Assembly: GCA_944390935.1 (NCBI GenBank)
Contig: CALXRU010000006.1
Coordinates: 1-64,000, forward strand
DNA: 64,000 nt
Origin: Acidaminococcaceae bacterium
Lineage (GTDB): Bacteria; Bacillota; Negativicutes; Acidaminococcales; Acidaminococcaceae
Reading direction: 5' to 3'
In this document: positions 29,139 through 37,238 of the stretch, in pieces
Layout: each line of letters opens with the position of its first letter
How positions within the stretch are numbered: position 1 is the stretch's first letter
Notes under the pieces: generated by a model
What the model saw: the letters and a program-made list of their open reading frames with translations, nothing else
The model's database searches: none
What the model was told of the DNA's origin: nothing
Position numbers and translations under genes: made by a program

Positions 29139-29546
29139 TCACCTCACAGACAACATCTTACTTATGGCATTCTGTAATACAGTTATTTTTTTCTTTTCAT
29201 CGGCGTTCATAATTTCCAGCATGTATTTTAACAGTGCATACTCTCGCCCTGTAACAACGCCGCGCTGCGCCCAGTGTTCCAAAAGGCTCTGCGCCGTTTC
29301 GCGGTGCTGCTCCTTTTTGGGCGGCGTTACGCGCACAATGCGCACAAAACCGCCGCTGCCCCTGCGCGATTCCACCAGATAGCCTTTTTCCGGCGTAAAG
29401 CGCGTGCTTAAAACATAGCTTATCTGCGACGGCGCGCACGATAATTTATCGGCCAGCTCGTTGCGCTGCACCAGCACGGTGTCTTCGCTGTCTTCCAGCA
29501 GCTGGCGCATAATAAAGTTTTCTATTGCATCAGCAAGATTTCTCAT
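29139..29546 (-). CDS. ctsR: Transcriptional repressor CtsR
   Basis: Class III heat-shock repressor, 135 aa, somewhat shorter than the Bacillus protein (about 150). N-terminal winged helix (NLADAIENFIMRQLLED, LADKLSCAPSQISYVLSTRF) with the glycine-rich wing ESRRGSGGFVRIVRV at about residues 58-72. The C-terminal dimerisation part ends ITVLQNAISKMLSVR. It heads the ctsR-clpC-radA operon; its promoter spacer contains two AGTC(A/G)AA half-sites, so autorepression is likely. McsB, which controls CtsR in Bacillus, has no gene here. Confidence 0.9.
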   Translation of the reverse strand: MRNLADAIENFIMRQLLEDSEDTVLVQRNELADKLSCAPSQISYVLSTRFTPEKGYLVESRRGSGGFVRIVRVTPPKKEQHRETAQSLLEHWAQRGVVTGREYALLKYMLEIMNADEKKKITVLQNAISKMLSVR

Positions 29547-29586
29547 ATCGGATTACCCCATAAAAAGATGTATTGATTTTACATTT

Positions 29587-29615
29587 ATTATATTTGACTT
29601 TTCGACTTTTGGCAA
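29587..29615 (-). promoter_or_regulatory. ctsR promoter with CtsR-like operator in the spacer
   Basis: Minus strand TTGCCA (29615-29610), 17-nt spacer, TATAAT (29592-29587). The spacer reads AAAGTCGAAAAGTCAAA, two AGTC(G/A)AA heptads on an 8-nt period; the classical CtsR box has GGTCAAA heptads on a 10-nt period, so this is a variant or coincidental match. Confidence 0.6.
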
Positions 29616-29623
29616 GGCTAAAT

Positions 29624-29660
29624 AAAAAAGCAGCGATGAAATTTTTGTAAATTCCACCGC
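29624..29660 (-). terminator. Terminator of the flavoprotein gene
   Basis: GCGGTGGAATTT pairs with AAATTTCATCGC (29660-29633, two G-U pairs) around a 4-nt loop, followed by TGCTTTTTT on the minus strand. Confidence 0.72.
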
Positions 29661-29677
29661 CGCAGTTTAATTATTCA

Positions 29678-30847
29678 TTACAGGTTTTTGGCAAATTCGT
29701 AAGCAAATTGGCGTGCCGCTTCCAGTTCATCGCCGCAAGCGCGCCATTTGCAGTTAAAGCCGGGCTGCAAATCGCAGCCTGCCGCCGTAAGCAGCGCTTC
29801 CATATCCTTCTGCGCGCCGCCTGCCCAGCCGCAGGTGCCAAAGGTTGCCGCCTTTTTACCTTTCGGCTGCAATCCTTTTAAGTAAATCAGCATTGCGCCG
29901 ATGCAGGGCATCATGCCGCTGTTCAGCGTCGGCGAACCTACAAGCAGGCCGCTTGCTTCAAACAATTCTGCCGCCACGGTGCTGCAGGGCGTTCTGTCCA
30001 TGCGCAGCAGCTGCACTTTTACACCGGCCGCCGCAGCGCCTTCCACCATTGCCCGGGCAATAGCTTCCGTGCCGCCCCACATCGTTTCGTAAGCAATAAC
30101 AAGGCTGCCGTCGTTAACGCCGTTGCCCCACGCTGCGTAACGCTCAATAATCTGTGCAATTTTGCTGCGCCAGATAACGCCGTGCGCAGGCGCAATCATT
30201 TTAATATCCAGCCCGCCGACTTTTTTCAGCGCGCCGCCGATTAAACGTGCATAAGGCCACAGGATATTGGCAAAATATTTTTTCGCTTCGTAAAACAGCA
30301 CTGTTTCGTCTACTTCGTCGTCAAAGCGTTTGCTGCTGGCATAGTGCTGGCCGAAAGCGTCGTTGCTGAACAGAATGCCGTCCTGCGGGCAGTAAGTTAC
30401 CATGTTGTCAGGCCAGTGCAGCATCGGCACGGGCACAAAGGTCAGGCTGCGGCTGCCAAGTTCAATGCTGTCGCCTTCCTTAACCACCATAAAGTCAAAA
30501 CCGTCGCCGTAATGGCGCAAAGCTTCGTTTTTGCCCTGCATGGTGATGACAAATTTAGCGTTGGGCGCAGCCTTTAACACCTGCGGCAGTGCGCCTGCAT
30601 GGTCCGGCTCAACGTGGTTCACAATTACATAATCAATCTTAGCAGGGTCAACCACGCGGCTGATTTTTTCCAGCAGCTCATCTGCGTAACACGCCTTAAC
30701 AGTGTCGATAAGGCAAATTTTTTCGTCCATAATCAGATAGCTGTTGTAGCTCGCGCCGCGCTCCGTTTTATAACCGTGAAAATCCCTTACGGTCCAGTCC
30801 GTTACGCCCACGTCGTAAATTTTGGGCGCTATTTCCATTGGCATCAT
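29678..30847 (-). CDS. A-type flavoprotein (FprA-like oxygen/NO reductase)
   Basis: 389 aa: an N-terminal metallo-beta-lactamase-like diiron domain plus a C-terminal flavodoxin domain. The diiron ligands include NHVEPDHAGALPQVL (HxExDH, about residues 77-82), with VPMLHWPDNMVTY and APAHGVIWR further on. The flavodoxin part starts SLVIAYETMWGGTEAIARAM (about residue 248) and has LLVGSPTLNSGMMPCIGAML. There is no rubredoxin domain. Family members reduce O2 or NO to protect anaerobes. GGGAGGT precedes the ATG. It starts 20 nt after the ABC transporter gene and is probably co-transcribed with it. Confidence 0.92.
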   Translation of the reverse strand: MMPMEIAPKIYDVGVTDWTVRDFHGYKTERGASYNSYLIMDEKICLIDTVKACYADELLEKISRVVDPAKIDYVIVNHVEPDHAGALPQVLKAAPNAKFVITMQGKNEALRHYGDGFDFMVVKEGDSIELGSRSLTFVPVPMLHWPDNMVTYCPQDGILFSNDAFGQHYASSKRFDDEVDETVLFYEAKKYFANILWPYARLIGGALKKVGGLDIKMIAPAHGVIWRSKIAQIIERYAAWGNGVNDGSLVIAYETMWGGTEAIARAMVEGAAAAGVKVQLLRMDRTPCSTVAAELFEASGLLVGSPTLNSGMMPCIGAMLIYLKGLQPKGKKAATFGTCGWAGGAQKDMEALLTAAGCDLQPGFNCKWRACGDELEAARQFAYEFAKNL

Positions 30848-30867
30848 TTTGCTTACCTCCCTGTAAA

Positions 30868-32592
30868 TTACAAATAATTAAACGATAATGCCTTTAAATT
30901 TTTATCCAAAAACAGCCCCGCCGTGTGGAAGCTGTTCAAAGTGCTTCTGTGCCCGATGCTGATAACCGTCGTCTGCGGCATTTTCTCCGCCAGCAGCGTG
31001 TACATGGCTTTTTCCGTCGCTTCGTCCAGCGCGGAGGTTGCCTCGTCCAGAAACAACCAGTCCGGCTTGTAAAGCAGGGCACGCGCAAACGCCACGCGCT
31101 GCTGCTCGCCGCCGCTCAGCACATGCGACCAGTCGGCTTCGACATATAAATTATCCGCCATGTAGCCGATACTGCACTCCGTCAGCACGTTTTTCAGTTC
31201 GTCATCGCTGCATTCCAGACTGCCAGGGTATAACAGCGCTTCGCGCAATGTGCCTAACGGCAGATACGGCTTCTGCGGAATGAACATCGTCTTTTCAGGC
31301 TCCGGCATGGCAAGTTTGCCCTTAACGTAAGGCCAGATACCTGCCAGTACGCGCAGCAAAGTGCTTTTGCCGCTGCCGCTCGGCCCTTTGATTAACACGT
31401 TCTGCCCCTGCTGCAAATTAAAGGCGGCATTGTCAATCAACGTGCGCCCGTCCGGCAGGGCAATATTAAGCCCCGCTGCGGCAATAGCGCCGTCCGTAGC
31501 GCTGCGCTCCAAGTCCGGCTGCAATTTTTCCTGCTTAACCTCGTGCATGTGCAGCCCAAAGCCGGTAAGACGGTTGACAACCGACTGCCATTCGGCGATG
31601 GAAGCATACATATCGACAAAGTACGACAAGGAAGTCTGCACCTGCTGGAACGAGTTGCTTACCTGCATTAAACCGCCCAGCGTAATCTGGTGCGCAAGAT
31701 AGCGCGGCATGGCAACAACCAGCGGAAAGATTATCGCAATCTGCGAATAGCCGGAGTTAATCCAGATAAGCTGCTTGCGTTTCTGGATGATTTTCCAGAA
31801 ATTATCCAAAAGCAGCGTAAAACGCTTTTTAAATACGCTGCCCTCGCGCCCTTCGCCGCTGTAAAAAGCAATGCTTTCGGCGTTCTCGCGCATGCGCATC
31901 ATGCTAAAACGGAAGTCCGCTTCGTAACGCTGCTGCACAAAGTTCAGGCCTACCAGCTTTTTACCGGCAACATGCGTTACCCATGTGCCCAGCGCGGAAT
32001 AAATCAGCGCCACCCATACCATGTAGCCTTCGATATGGAAGCTGTGACCAAACAGCGTAAAATCCAGCGGGCCGGAAATCTGGTACAGCACAAAAACAAA
32101 TGACACAAAAGTGCAGAATGCTTTTAAAACGCCGATGCTGAAAGTCAGCGTCATCTCCACAAACAGGCGCACGTCCTCACTGATACGCTGGTCAGGGTTA
32201 TCGGTATCCGCGCCGAAAACCTGCAAACGGTAATAGGTTTTGTTGCGCAGCCATTCGTCGATGTACCTGTCCGTCAGCCAGCGGCGCCAGTTGATAATCA
32301 GCACCTGCTGCAAATAAAACGAATACACCATTAAAATAATGTACAGCGCCGCCAGCCACGAAAAATGTATCAGCTCGTCAAAAATCTTTTCGGTGTTGTA
32401 GTTTTGCAGCGCCTCGTAAAAAATGTTAAACCAGTCGTTAATTAAAACAATAACGTAAACCACCGCCAGCGTCAGCGCGATGATGACGGCCAGCAGCAAA
32501 TATGCTTTCAGGCGTTCTTCCGACTGCCAGTAGCTTTTGGTCAACAGCCACACATTGCGCAGGAAGCGCCCCTGTTCTTTTAATCTGTTCAA
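30868..32592 (-). CDS. SbmA/YddA-like ABC transporter, fused permease and ATPase
   Basis: 574-aa half transporter of the ABC_membrane_2 (YddA/Rv1819c/SbmA) group. About six membrane segments in residues 25-330 (for example LKAYLLLAVIIALTLAVVYV and LDFTLFGHSFHIEGYMVWVA region), including the family-typical NWRRWLTDRYIDEWL near residue 93. ATPase domain: Walker A GPSGSGKSTLLRVLAG (about 400), signature LSGGEQQRVAFARALL (about 495), Walker B WLFLDEATSALDE. Related proteins move peptides, bleomycin-like compounds or cobalamin; the substrate here is unknown. Start is TTG 32592 with GAGGGG 6 nt upstream. Confidence 0.85.
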   Translation of the reverse strand: MNRLKEQGRFLRNVWLLTKSYWQSEERLKAYLLLAVIIALTLAVVYVIVLINDWFNIFYEALQNYNTEKIFDELIHFSWLAALYIILMVYSFYLQQVLIINWRRWLTDRYIDEWLRNKTYYRLQVFGADTDNPDQRISEDVRLFVEMTLTFSIGVLKAFCTFVSFVFVLYQISGPLDFTLFGHSFHIEGYMVWVALIYSALGTWVTHVAGKKLVGLNFVQQRYEADFRFSMMRMRENAESIAFYSGEGREGSVFKKRFTLLLDNFWKIIQKRKQLIWINSGYSQIAIIFPLVVAMPRYLAHQITLGGLMQVSNSFQQVQTSLSYFVDMYASIAEWQSVVNRLTGFGLHMHEVKQEKLQPDLERSATDGAIAAAGLNIALPDGRTLIDNAAFNLQQGQNVLIKGPSGSGKSTLLRVLAGIWPYVKGKLAMPEPEKTMFIPQKPYLPLGTLREALLYPGSLECSDDELKNVLTECSIGYMADNLYVEADWSHVLSGGEQQRVAFARALLYKPDWLFLDEATSALDEATEKAMYTLLAEKMPQTTVISIGHRSTLNSFHTAGLFLDKNLKALSFNYL

Positions 32593-32670
32593 AGTAAACC
32601 CCTCTATTTCAAATTAGTTGTGTACTTTAGCTATAATACAACGCAAATCGCAAAAATCCTGCCGCCGCAC

Positions 32671-32700
32671 AAAAAATGCCCCGCCGTTAAGCGGGGCATT
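32671..32700 (-). terminator. Terminator of the RND efflux operon
   Basis: AATGCCCCGC/GCGGGGCATT, a perfect 10-bp stem with a 6-nt loop, then a T-run on the minus strand, just past the RND permease stop. Confidence 0.88.
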
Positions 32701-32710
32701 AAGTTAAGCA

Positions 32711-35700
32711 TTATTCTGCCTTATGCTTTTTGCTGAAGATTTTTTCAACAACTACAAAGCAAACCGGAATCAGGAAGATACCGAACAGCGTGTTGAAGGT
32801 CATGCCTGCGACTACGGCGTTACCCATGGATACACGGGCACCTGCGCCCGGGCCGGTAGCAATGGCCAGAGGCACGCAGCCGAGGATGAATGCAAACGAG
32901 GTCATCAGGATAGGACGCAGACGCAAGCGGGATGCTTCGATAGCAGCGTCGATAACGCCCATGCCTTTTTCCATATTCATCTTCGCATATTCAACAATCA
33001 AAATCGCGTTCTTAGCAGCAAGGCCGATAAGCATAATCAAACCAATCTGCATGTAAACGTCGTTCTGTTGTCCGCGCAGGTACTGGCCGAGGATGCAGCC
33101 TAATACCGCAGTCGGTACGGAAAGCAGTACCGCCAGAGGAATGGTCCAGCTTTCGTACAGAGCTGCCAGGCACAGGAATACGAAAATCAGGGAGATTACG
33201 AAAATCTGTGCGGAGCGGTTGCCTGCTTCAATCTGGTCACGGCTCTGGTCAGTCCATTCATAGCTGTAAGTTACAGGCAATGTTTCTGCCGCAACTTCTT
33301 CCAAAGCGTCCATTGCCTGGCCGGTAGAATAACCTTCTGCCGGATCGCCTGCAATCTTGATGGCGCGCGCGCCGTTAAAGCGCGTCATAACAACGGAGCT
33401 GTTTTCGTTTTCATAGGTTACAAGGGTATTCAGCGGAATCATATCGCCGTTGTTGCTGCGTACAAAGAAGTAACGCATATCGTCAACGCTGGCGCGGTAT
33501 TTTTCGTCCGCCTGCATTACAACCTTCCATGTACGGCCGAAGTTGTTCAAATCGTTGATTTCGTAACCGCCGAGGAAAGTCTGGAGTGCGGAGAATACGC
33601 TGGATACAGGTACGCTCAGGCTCTGCGCCTTGTCGCGGTCAACATTGAATTTATACATAGGCGTTGAAGTGTTCAGCGTGGTATAAATCATGCCGATTTC
33701 CGGACGCTGTCGTGCTTTGGCAAGGAATTCCTGCGCGCGTTGGTTCATGGTGCTTACATCTTCACCGGCAAGGTTCATGATATACATGCTCAACGAACCG
33801 GTGCTGGACGCACCAGGGAGTGCAGGCGGCTGGAACGCCATTACCGTGGCGTCAGGGAATTTAGGCCCTAAACCCTGAATCATCGGGATGATGTCCTGAA
33901 TGGTAGTATCGCGTTCAGCATAAGGCTTCATCGCTACAACGACAAGGCCTGCGGACGCTTTCTGCGCACTACTCAGAATATCTACGCCGGATACTTCCAT
34001 TACATAGTCAACACCAGGGAATTTCTGTACTGCCGCGCTCAGCTCACCCATCAGCTGAATGTTGCGGTTACTGGAGGAGCCTTCCGGCAGGCTGAAGGAT
34101 ACGGCGCTCATGCCCATATCTTCGTTAGGCACATAGCCGGACGGAGTAATTTTGAACAGGAAACCGGTCAAAATCAAACCAACCAGTAGGCAGGCCATAA
34201 CAACTTTGGCATGGCGGATGCATTTGCCGACATTGTCAACATATTTTTCAAGGGTTCTTTCAAACCATTTGTTAAAAGCATGTACGGCTTTGCCGATAAC
34301 ACCCTTAACTTCCGCTTCATCCTTTTTCGGTTTCAGAATCAGCGAACACAGCGCCGGAGTCAGCGACAGCGCAACGATTGCCGAAAGCATCATGGAAACG
34401 GAAATGGTAATTGCAAACTGTTTGTACAGCTCGCCTACCGTACCGCCGGTAAACGCGGTCGGGATAAATACGGCTGCCAGTACGAAGGCGATAGCCACAA
34501 CAGGGCCGGATACTTCGCTCATGGCGCGGTAGGTTGCTTCCTTAGGCGAAAGCCCGGTGTCCTGAATATGATGCTCTACCGCTTCTACAACGACGATAGC
34601 GTCGTCGACTACGAGGCCGATTGCAAGGATAAGTGCAAACGCGGTCAGCGTGTTAATGGTAAAGCCCAAAAGCACAAAGGAGGCAAAAGTGCCGACAAGG
34701 GAAACCGGCACTGCCAGCAGCGGAATCAGCGTTGCGCGCCAGCTGCCGAGGAACATGAAGATTACGAGGATAACCAGCACAAGGGCTTCAAAGAAGGTGT
34801 GCGCTACTTTTTCCAGAGATTCGGTAATAAACTGGGTGTTATCCTGAATAACCGTCAGCTTCATATCTGCCGGGAAGCGTTTTTCTGCGTCAGCAAGTAC
34901 TTCACGGATCTGGCTTACGGTCTCGATGGAGTTCGCGTCACTCGTCAGCGATACCGGGAATACTACGGATTCACCGCCGTTTAAGCGGCTGAGAATCAGG
35001 TCGCTGCGCGGCGCTTCTTCAATGCGGGCAATGTCTTTTAGGTAAAGGTTTTCGCCGTTAATGGAACGGACGATAATGTTGCCGAATTCTTCCGGCGTTT
35101 TCAAACGGCCCTGTGCGTTGGCAGAATACTGTTTTTCCTGCTCGGCAACGGTCGGGCGGGCACCGATGGTACCTACCGGGGCCTGAATGTTCTGGGATTC
35201 AACCGCCGCTTCGATATCGCTCGTCGTCAGCCCAAGCTGAGCCAGTTTTTCAGGATTCAGCCAGATGCGCATTGCATATTCCGGGCCGTATTCATCTACG
35301 GTGGATACGCCTTTTACGCGCTTGATGGCGTCGATAAAGTTAACGTCGGCGTAAGTTCTTAAAAACATACTGTCGTAGGTATTGTTAGGGGAATACAGAG
35401 CGAAATACATAATCGTTTCCGCCGATTCCTTGGTAGTGGTAATACCATAGGCAGTTACTTCCTGCGGCATGGAGCTGGTAGCCTGGGATACACGGTTCTG
35501 TACCTCTACCGCAGCGATATCGGCGTCTTTTTCGAGGTTGAACTGAACGTTCAAGCTGTATTCACCGGTAGCGGTACTGGTGGAGCTCATGTCCAGCATG
35601 TTCTCAACGCCGTTTACTTTTTGTTCTATTGCCTGCGCAACAGATTCTTCAACCGTTTCGGCACTGGCGCCGGTATAGTTGGTAGATACGGAAATACGCG

Positions 35701-35821
35701 GTTTGGTAATGTTAGGATACTGGGCAATCGGCAGGCTGAAACCGGCAATAAGGCCCAGCAGCGTAATCAGTATGGCCAGCACCATGGCAAAGACCGGACG
35801 GTCAATAAAAAAACGTGCCAT
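32711..35821 (-). CDS. RND efflux permease, HAE1 (AcrB-like) family
   Basis: Inner-membrane proton-driven multidrug pump, 1036 aa, full length. Starts MARFFIDRPVFAMVLAILIT, the typical TM1. TM4 has the proton-relay pair in LAIGLVVDDAIVVVEAVEHH (about residues 400-419). Late TM segments include ALYESWTIPLAVLLSVPTAV and the repeat of the TM4-like NAILIVEYAKMNMEKG. AAGGAGGT precedes the ATG, 13 nt after the adaptor gene. No outer-membrane TolC-like gene follows, so the pump must borrow one from elsewhere. Pumps of this kind imply an outer membrane. Confidence 0.95.
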   Translation of the reverse strand: MARFFIDRPVFAMVLAILITLLGLIAGFSLPIAQYPNITKPRISVSTNYTGASAETVEESVAQAIEQKVNGVENMLDMSSTSTATGEYSLNVQFNLEKDADIAAVEVQNRVSQATSSMPQEVTAYGITTTKESAETIMYFALYSPNNTYDSMFLRTYADVNFIDAIKRVKGVSTVDEYGPEYAMRIWLNPEKLAQLGLTTSDIEAAVESQNIQAPVGTIGARPTVAEQEKQYSANAQGRLKTPEEFGNIIVRSINGENLYLKDIARIEEAPRSDLILSRLNGGESVVFPVSLTSDANSIETVSQIREVLADAEKRFPADMKLTVIQDNTQFITESLEKVAHTFFEALVLVILVIFMFLGSWRATLIPLLAVPVSLVGTFASFVLLGFTINTLTAFALILAIGLVVDDAIVVVEAVEHHIQDTGLSPKEATYRAMSEVSGPVVAIAFVLAAVFIPTAFTGGTVGELYKQFAITISVSMMLSAIVALSLTPALCSLILKPKKDEAEVKGVIGKAVHAFNKWFERTLEKYVDNVGKCIRHAKVVMACLLVGLILTGFLFKITPSGYVPNEDMGMSAVSFSLPEGSSSNRNIQLMGELSAAVQKFPGVDYVMEVSGVDILSSAQKASAGLVVVAMKPYAERDTTIQDIIPMIQGLGPKFPDATVMAFQPPALPGASSTGSLSMYIMNLAGEDVSTMNQRAQEFLAKARQRPEIGMIYTTLNTSTPMYKFNVDRDKAQSLSVPVSSVFSALQTFLGGYEINDLNNFGRTWKVVMQADEKYRASVDDMRYFFVRSNNGDMIPLNTLVTYENENSSVVMTRFNGARAIKIAGDPAEGYSTGQAMDALEEVAAETLPVTYSYEWTDQSRDQIEAGNRSAQIFVISLIFVFLCLAALYESWTIPLAVLLSVPTAVLGCILGQYLRGQQNDVYMQIGLIMLIGLAAKNAILIVEYAKMNMEKGMGVIDAAIEASRLRLRPILMTSFAFILGCVPLAIATGPGAGARVSMGNAVVAGMTFNTLFGIFLIPVCFVVVEKIFSKKHKAE

Positions 35822-35834
35822 TCAGCTTACCTCC

Positions 35835-37034
35835 TTATTTTGCTGCACCGGCAGCTGCATCCTGCCCTTCTGTTCTGTCAACGGTGGTGTCAAGCTCTGC
35901 TTCCGTCATCGGTTCGGGGTTTACAACCGCGCCTGCGGAAACCTTGGCAGTACCTTCAACAACCAGGTTTTCATCGCCGTTCAGGCCGCTTTCAACCATC
36001 CACAAACGCCCAACGCGGGGTCCAAGGGTAACTTCGCGCATTTCAACCTTGTTGTCTGCGCCGATAACGTAAACAAATTTCTTATACATCATTTCGGTTA
36101 CGGCACGCTGCGGGATCAAGAGCGCGTCAGGCTTAGTGCCTGCGGTAGCCTGCACATGGGCGAACATGCCCGGCAGCAACACGCGGTTCGGGTTATCAAA
36201 CAGCGCCTTAATGGTTAAGGTACCGGTGTTGTTAGTCAGCGCGCGGTTAACCTCGGCAACACGGCCGGAAAGCCCGTAAGTGCTGCCATCGCTTAAAACA
36301 ATGCTCAAGTTCTCCAGCGGTGCTGCTTCACCGCGTTCAACAGCGGCATTTGCCAGTTTTAAATATTCGGGTTCTGCGATGCTAAACTCAACAAATACCG
36401 GGTCGGTATTGCTAATGGTAGCCATTGTGGTCTGCCCGTCGGTAACATAGTTGCCGACTTCCAGAGCCGTGGTGTCGATGCGCCCGGTAAACGGAGCGGT
36501 TACACTGGTTTCGTTCATATCAATCTGCGCGTTTTCCACCAGAGCTTCCTGCGCGTTTACATTGGCCTGAGCCTGGTCGCGTGCCATAATGGCGTTGTCC
36601 AGAGTCTGTTTGGAAACGGCGCTCTGCTCATACAGTTTGGTGTAGCGTTCCGCATCGACGGAAGCAGTTGCCAGAGCTGCGCGGGCATTGGCTAAATTAG
36701 CCTGTGCCTGCAAAAGGTTGGCGCGGTAAGTACGCGGGTCGATGGTATATAAAACCTGCCCTGCCTGTACGGTATCGCCGCCGTTAAAATATTTGCCGGT
36801 AATCTGCCCGCTTACCTGTGCTTTCAGCTCCATTTCCTGCTGAGCCTGCACAAAGCCGGTGTAATCATAAACCAGCGGAGTGTCGCGTTTTATTACCTGC
36901 ATCGATCTTACAAGCGTAGCCTGCGGCGCTGCGGCTTTTTCCTGCCCGCAGCCTGCCAGCGAAAGCACGGCAACGGCAGCCAGCGCTGCTACAGCAGCCT
37001 TGCCGCTCCTGCTTTTACGCAAAAAGTTCAACAT
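35835..37034 (-). CDS. RND periplasmic adaptor (membrane fusion lipoprotein)
   Basis: 399 aa adaptor of the AcrA/MexA type. Lipoprotein signal: basic start, hydrophobic AAVAALAAVAVLSLAGCGQE with lipobox LAGC near residue 29. The barrel-sandwich part has QVSGQITGKYFNGGDTVQAG (about 75) and VTAPFTGRIDTTALEVGNYV (about 185), with the alpha-hairpin between them (NLANARAALATASVDAERY). The C-terminus is acidic and Ala-rich. Forms an operon with the permease downstream, driven from a promoter overlapped by an inverted repeat. Confidence 0.94.
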   Translation of the reverse strand: MLNFLRKSRSGKAAVAALAAVAVLSLAGCGQEKAAAPQATLVRSMQVIKRDTPLVYDYTGFVQAQQEMELKAQVSGQITGKYFNGGDTVQAGQVLYTIDPRTYRANLLQAQANLANARAALATASVDAERYTKLYEQSAVSKQTLDNAIMARDQAQANVNAQEALVENAQIDMNETSVTAPFTGRIDTTALEVGNYVTDGQTTMATISNTDPVFVEFSIAEPEYLKLANAAVERGEAAPLENLSIVLSDGSTYGLSGRVAEVNRALTNNTGTLTIKALFDNPNRVLLPGMFAHVQATAGTKPDALLIPQRAVTEMMYKKFVYVIGADNKVEMREVTLGPRVGRLWMVESGLNGDENLVVEGTAKVSAGAVVNPEPMTEAELDTTVDRTEGQDAAAGAAK

Positions 37035-37108
37035 AAATCTATTCCTCCTCCAACTTAAGTTTCAAGTTAAAAAGCCAAAAAAGGGCATACTTAAACCAAA
37101 GTAATATA

Positions 37109-37137
37109 ATTATATTCCACCAAAAGGAGAAACGCAA
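37109..37137 (-). promoter_or_regulatory. Promoter of the RND efflux operon
   Basis: Minus strand TTGCGT (37137-37132), 17-nt spacer, TATAAT (37114-37109), about 75 nt upstream of the adaptor gene. Confidence 0.6.
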
Positions 37138-37151
37138 ATCCCAATTTGGTG
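37118..37151. promoter_or_regulatory. Inverted repeat over the efflux promoter (candidate operator)
   Basis: CACCAAA (37118-37124) and TTTGGTG (37145-37151) are perfect inverted 7-mers separated by 20 bp, spanning the -35 and spacer. This is a plausible repressor site; no regulator gene lies next to it. Confidence 0.4.
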
Positions 37152-37238
37152 AAATTTTAGCAAACTTTCACACGGATTCGCGTTTTTTCTCCGATTTTCT
37201 TCTCTAGACTCTCCAGTCAGTTTTTTGTTTGTTTTTTG

